From the NCBI GenBank assembly GCA_009705865.1, contig WLSJ01000028.1, forward strand, positions 1 through 15,321: a DNA stretch of 15,321 nt, read 5' to 3'. The stretch is from Actinomycetota bacterium (GTDB taxonomy: Bacteria > Actinomycetota > Acidimicrobiia > Acidimicrobiales > Ilumatobacteraceae). Below the pieces are notes generated by a model. It saw only the letters and a list, made by a program, of their open reading frames with translations, was not told the DNA's origin and did no database searches. Shown here in pieces: positions 12,964-15,321 of this stretch; position 1 is the first letter of the stretch; each line of letters opens with the position of its first letter. A program made the position numbers and the translations under genes.

Positions 12964-13732
12964 GGCTCAACTCCTTTGCTACGTCGCGGTATGCCTTTGC
13001 GCCCTTTGAGGTGCTGGCGTGCTTCAAGACCGAGCGTTCCATCGATGGCGCTTCTGCCAATTTCACGTTGTACGGGATTGAACTGCGAAAGACTTTGCTG
13101 CCATATGCAGAACGGAGTTCGGCTTCAACTTCTGATGACAGCTTCTTGCTGCCTTCAGACATCGTCAATAAATAATGGGCTATTTCAAGGGTCGGGTTCA
13201 GTGCCTGCTTCACTTGCTTCACTACTTCGCTGAGGTCGCGAAGGCCTTCCAGTGCAAAGTATTGGCATTGCACGGGTGCCAAGATGGCATCGGCGGCCAT
13301 GAAAGCATTGACCGTCAAGCGTCCCAAGGTGGGCGGGCAGTCAAGCAGCACGTAATCCCAGTCATCGCGGCAGGCATCAATTGCGTCTTTCAAACGTGGC
13401 TGAGGGAACATCTCGGCCACCAGTTGGGCTTCAACTTCAGCTAGTGCCTGACCAGTAGGTGCAGGAGCAACGAACAAGTTCTTTTCCGCCGTGGGCTCAA
13501 TGATGCTGTCCAGGGTTTCCTCGCGGCGCAAAACTTCAGCAATGGTGGGTGCGTCATCTGGGGGTCTGACGCCAAGACCAGATGACGCATTGCCCTGAGG
13601 GTCAAGGTCGATGATCAGGGTTCGAAAGCCCAACTCGGCAAGTGCGGCCCCCAAGTTGATGGCGGTCGTGGTCTTGCCGACGCCGCCTTTCTGCAGTGAG
13701 ATGGCAAGGACAGTGGTGTCTGAATTGCTCAC
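12938..13732 (-). CDS. parA: Chromosome-partitioning ATPase ParA (Soj type)
   Basis: ATPase that forms dimers on the nucleoid and moves ParB-parS complexes. It shows the deviant Walker A KGGVGKTT (residues 15-22), IDLDPQGNASSGLG (from 41), the Walker B-like LLDCPPTLGRLTVNA and PVQCQYFALEGL. I place the start at GTG 13730-13732 (264 residues), because AGGAGA (minus strand, 13742-13747) lies 9 bases upstream and the conserved fold begins a few residues in. The longer frame from TTG 13796-13798 would add 22 unconserved residues and begin inside a DnaA box. The gene overlaps parB by 26 bases. Upstream lie three parS sites, so ParB bound there may influence parAB transcription, a known type of autoregulation that is inferred here. 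Confidence 0.97.
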   Translation of the reverse strand: MSNSDTTVLAISLQKGGVGKTTTAINLGAALAELGFRTLIIDLDPQGNASSGLGVRPPDDAPTIAEVLRREETLDSIIEPTAEKNLFVAPAPTGQALAEVEAQLVAEMFPQPRLKDAIDACRDDWDYVLLDCPPTLGRLTVNAFMAADAILAPVQCQYFALEGLRDLSEVVKQVKQALNPTLEIAHYLLTMSEGSKKLSSEVEAELRSAYGSKVFRSSIPYNVKLAEAPSMERSVLKHASTSKGAKAYRDVAKELSHGRTPKAR

Positions 13733-13741
13733 GAAGGGTTG

Positions 13742-13747
13742 TCTCCT
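13742..13747 (-). promoter_or_regulatory. Ribosome binding site deciding the parA start
   Basis: The minus strand reads AGGAGA, 9 bases before the GTG at 13732-13730. It supports this start over the TTG at 13798. Confidence 0.6.
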
Positions 13748-13789
13748 GCTCTTTTCGTTGGGGTGGACACTGCCAGTGTAGGTGCCGCC

Positions 13790-13798
13790 TGTGGACAA
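13790..13798 (-). promoter_or_regulatory. DnaA box of actinobacterial type upstream of parA
   Basis: The minus strand reads TTGTCCACA, the consensus described for Streptomyces and mycobacterial DnaA boxes. It lies between the parA ribosome binding site and the first parS, where DnaA could influence parAB expression or simply reflect closeness to the origin. Confidence 0.5.
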
Positions 13799-13816
13799 CG
13801 GGTGGATGTTGGCTGA

Positions 13817-13832
13817 TGTTTCACGTGGAACA
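13817..13832. other. parS site 1 (one mismatch)
   Basis: TGTTTCACGTGGAACA differs from the palindromic consensus TGTTTCACGTGAAACA at one base. It is the copy nearest to parA and lies 44 bases from the next (start to start). Confidence 0.9.
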
Positions 13833-13860
13833 TTGGGTTGATTGGAGGGGGAGCCCGGAA

Positions 13861-13876
13861 TGTTTCACGTGAAACA
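13861..13876. other. parS site 2 (perfect)
   Basis: TGTTTCACGTGAAACA, the exact 16-base palindromic ParB-loading consensus conserved across bacteria, in the parA/rsmG gap. Confidence 0.97.
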
Positions 13877-13900
13877 TCTGAAGGTTTTTGGTCTGGCGAT

Positions 13901-13916
13901 TGTTTCACGTGAAACA
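13901..13916. other. parS site 3 (perfect)
   Basis: A second exact TGTTTCACGTGAAACA, 40 bases from site 2 start to start and 18 bases beyond the rsmG stop. Confidence 0.97.
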
Positions 13917-13934
13917 AACCCTCAACCTAGTAAC

Positions 13935-14483
13935 TCAAGGGTTTGCTGTCAGGCAGACCACGCCGGGGTGGTATTCCGGGGGGTCAAAACCGAGCCGATT
14001 GAGGAGCTCAACTGGCCATCGGGAGGGGTCAGAAATGGGGGGTTCGGACACGATTAACGTCCCTCCGTTTTTTAGGAGGGGTCGCGCAAGGGTGGCCGTG
14101 ACCTCGGGTGAAGCGAACCCTCGACACACCACTGCGTCGTACTTGCCGGCATGCTCTGCGCTCTGGCCGAGTACTGCAACATCGGCTGTCAGCACCTTGA
14201 CCCGATCGCGAATTCCCATTGCGGTGACCCCGCGGGCAAGTGCGTCCATCCGGGCTTCGCGGCGATCAGTCAGGACCAATGTCAGGTCTGGGCGGTCTAT
14301 TGCAATGATCAGACCCGGTACTCCGGCCCCTGTTCCGATATCCATTACTGCGCCGGTAAGACCTACGAGGGCATCAACAAATAGGCGCGAATGAGCAATG
14401 ACGTCGGGGATGGGCAGTGACCCAAGAGTGCCAAGTCGCTGGGCAGTGCCGAGGACATCTTCAAGGCTGCGGGGTTCTGGCAC
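13935..14483 (-). CDS. rsmG: 16S rRNA (guanine-527-N7)-methyltransferase RsmG
   Basis: Methylates G527 of 16S rRNA using SAM. The SAM loop DIGTGAGVPG (residues 48-57), DRREARMDAL, YDAVVCRGFASPEVT and LLKNGGTLIVSEPP are clear RsmG signatures; VIAHSRLFVDAL before the loop matches the family H-x-x-DSL segment. I place the start at GTG 14481-14483 (182 residues): TACATT (14490-14495, minus strand) lies 6 bases upstream, fitting a leaderless transcript, and the conserved region begins just downstream. The longest frame begins at ATG 14520-14522 (195 residues), but that codon is in the loop of the jag terminator. The protein is short at the N-terminus compared with E. coli RsmG. It is the gid equivalent (Rv3919c) in the jag-gid-parA-parB order. 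Confidence 0.93.
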   Translation of the reverse strand: MPEPRSLEDVLGTAQRLGTLGSLPIPDVIAHSRLFVDALVGLTGAVMDIGTGAGVPGLIIAIDRPDLTLVLTDRREARMDALARGVTAMGIRDRVKVLTADVAVLGQSAEHAGKYDAVVCRGFASPEVTATLARPLLKNGGTLIVSEPPISDPSRWPVELLNRLGFDPPEYHPGVVCLTANP

Positions 14484-14489
14484 GTCATG

Positions 14490-14495
14490 AATGTA
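14490..14495 (-). promoter_or_regulatory. Candidate -10 element for leaderless rsmG
   Basis: The minus strand reads TACATT (TAnnnT), followed by 6 bases and then GTG 14483. It sits just beyond the jag terminator, where a new promoter would be needed. No good -35 is visible. Confidence 0.35.
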
Positions 14496-14509
14496 GTGCG
14501 CAATAAGCA

Positions 14510-14535
14510 AAAGGCCCGCCATACGGCGGGCCTTT
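14510..14535 (-). terminator. Intrinsic terminator after jag
   Basis: AAAGGCCCGCC (14510-14520) and GGCGGGCCTTT (14525-14535) form a perfect 11-base stem with the loop ATAC. On the minus strand the stem ends in a T-run (CCTTTTGCTTATT), 15 bases after the jag stop. It is the best intrinsic terminator in the window, and should separate jag, and whatever is upstream of it, from rsmG-parA-parB. Confidence 0.85.
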
Positions 14536-14550
14536 CACAATAAAGAGTGC

Positions 14551-15321
14551 TTATTCAGCTGGTTCAACGACCACCCGGCGGCGAGGGTCTTCGCCCTCAG
14601 AGCGGGTGACAACGCCTTCGAATTCCATGAGAGTGTCATGAACGATCTTGCGATCAGCTGACGACATTGGCTCAAGCATGCGTGGTGAGCCAGTTTCTTT
14701 CACTTCAGTTGCAACCTTTTGGGCAAAGCGGCTGAGTGCTTCGCGGCGACGCTCGCGGTAGCCCGCAATGTCGATGCGAAGGCGAGTGTCCTGGTCGCCA
14801 AGGCGACGCTGGCTCGCAACGCGAGTGAGGTCTTGAATGGCAAGAAGTGTTGCGCCACCAGGCCCAACCATGAGTCCGAGCTCTGATCCATCGACCAGTA
14901 CTTCAATCTCTTCTTCTACTCGACTGACTTTCACAGAACCTGTGGTACCAAAGGCTGTGACGAGACCATTGAGGAACTCAGCTGCTGCCTTGCCCACTTC
15001 TTCGGGATCGACTTCAATCTTTTCGCGTGGCTCACGAGGCTCGCGTTGTGGGCGATCTTCGCGTGGTGCACGCTCACGACGCTCTCCGCGCTCAGCATTT
15101 TCCTTGCGGGGACGCTGTTCACGTGGCTCTGATGATTTCTCTGCTGCTTGCTTGCGGGGGCGACGCTCGGTCTTGCCGCGAGGAGTTGCCGGACGCACGC
15201 GTGCACGCACGCGAGCTTCACCGCGGGTACGGCCAAAAAGGCCTGCCTTTGGTTCGTCAACTATTTCAAATTCAGCGTCGTCTTCTGCAACGCCCAATTG
15301 GTCGAGTGCTGCTTCTTTGGC
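14551..15321 (-). CDS. jag: Jag (KhpB-type) RNA-binding protein, 5' end outside the window
   Basis: Cytoplasmic RNA-binding protein with Jag_N, KH and R3H domains, normally encoded next to yidC. The frame is open to the window edge: the codons at 15298-15321 read A-K-E-A-A-L-D-Q ahead of LGVAEDDAEFEIVDEPKAGLFG, the Jag_N signature, so the gene begins beyond 15321. A highly charged Arg/Glu/Pro/Lys linker follows (about 14985-15225). The KH domain contains VGPGGATLLAIQDL (GPGG loop in place of the more usual GKRG type) and VASQRRL. The R3H domain contains YRERRREALSRFAQKV, MSSADRKIVHDTLMEF and ending EGEDPRRRVVV. In mycobacteria the same gene (Rv3920c) follows yidC. A perfect terminator follows its stop. 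Confidence 0.96.
   Translation of the reverse strand, partial: AKEAALDQLGVAEDDAEFEIVDEPKAGLFGRTRGEARVRARVRPATPRGKTERRPRKQAAEKSSEPREQRPRKENAERGERRERAPREDRPQREPREPREKIEVDPEEVGKAAAEFLNGLVTAFGTTGSVKVSRVEEEIEVLVDGSELGLMVGPGGATLLAIQDLTRVASQRRLGDQDTRLRIDIAGYRERRREALSRFAQKVATEVKETGSPRMLEPMSSADRKIVHDTLMEFEGVVTRSEGEDPRRRVVVEPAE

Noticed and set aside
13733..13798. Longer ParA from TTG 13798
   Set aside because: The extra 22 residues are unlike ParA, the TTG is inside a DnaA box, and a Shine-Dalgarno sits before the GTG at 13732.
13729..13917. Minus-strand reading frame beginning M-F-H-V-K-Q with internal M-F-H-V-K-H
   Set aside because: This peptide pattern is simply the translation of parS sites (TGTTTCACGTGAAACA); the frame covers the parA/rsmG control region and is not a gene.
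13888..14394. Plus-strand frame of 168 codons opposite rsmG
   Set aside because: It is antisense to rsmG, begins in a parS site and its translation is Arg/Ser/Thr-rich with no family resemblance.
15295..15297. TTG as the start of Jag
   Set aside because: The Jag_N motif continues upstream to the window edge (K-E-A-A-L-D-Q-L-G), so the gene is cut by the window and the TTG is an internal leucine.
1..15321. tRNA or rRNA genes, CRISPR arrays, insertion sequences or prophage genes
   Set aside because: None was recognised on either strand: the sequence is almost fully covered by conserved housekeeping genes, and the only direct repeats of note are the parS sites.

Overview
The window is a dense chromosomal segment with about 15 protein genes and no gap longer than about 200 bases. 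It comes from the origin-proximal part of an actinobacterial chromosome. Gene order closely follows the Mycobacterium tuberculosis block Rv3907c-Rv3920c: pcnA, an acyltransferase-type gene, a DUF6049-type envelope protein, a kinase/ectodomain gene, an ECF sigma factor and partner, trxB, trxA, cwlM, parB, parA, rsmG (gid) and jag. Base composition is near half GC by eye, low for this phylum. RsmG and CwlM are divergent, and several genes seem leaderless. I infer a moderate-GC, probably aquatic member of class Acidimicrobiia, but class-level placement is an inference. dnaA itself is not in the window and should lie beyond the right edge.

Layout. Bases 27-656 encode a methyltransferase that runs into the end of pcnA (657-2120, minus strand). 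From about 2219 a plus-strand series is packed with overlaps or tiny gaps: a tandem GNAT protein, a secreted membrane-anchored DUF6049-like protein, a DegV lipid-binding protein, a Ser/Thr kinase with a discoidin-like ectodomain, an ECF sigma factor and its membrane-anchored partner. Next come a small two-helix membrane protein, trxB, mog, trxA and a cwlM-like gene. A 111-base convergent gap (11926-12036) carries a perfect DnaA box and weaker ones. The minus-strand operon jag (cut by the window edge), rsmG, parA, parB faces the plus-strand block. Three parS sites and a DnaA box of the TTGTCCACA type sit between rsmG and parA.

How the genes fit together. One group is chromosome segregation (ParA, ParB, parS). 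A second is cell-wall control (kinase, CwlM-like regulator, DUF6049). A third is envelope and redox stress (sigma factor, a partner with four ectodomain cysteines, TrxB, TrxA). The rest are RNA maturation (PcnA, RsmG, Jag), with DegV (lipid) and Mog (molybdenum cofactor) inserted.

Most interesting points. The MurJ flippase expected between DUF6049 and the sigma factor is absent, and its place is taken by an apparently active kinase joined to the ectodomain type found at the end of mycobacterial MviN. The CwlM-like protein has lost every zinc ligand of the amidase fold. The sigma factor and cwlM both carry conserved coding sequence upstream of any canonical in-frame start codon. The longest rsmG reading frame starts inside the loop of the jag terminator.
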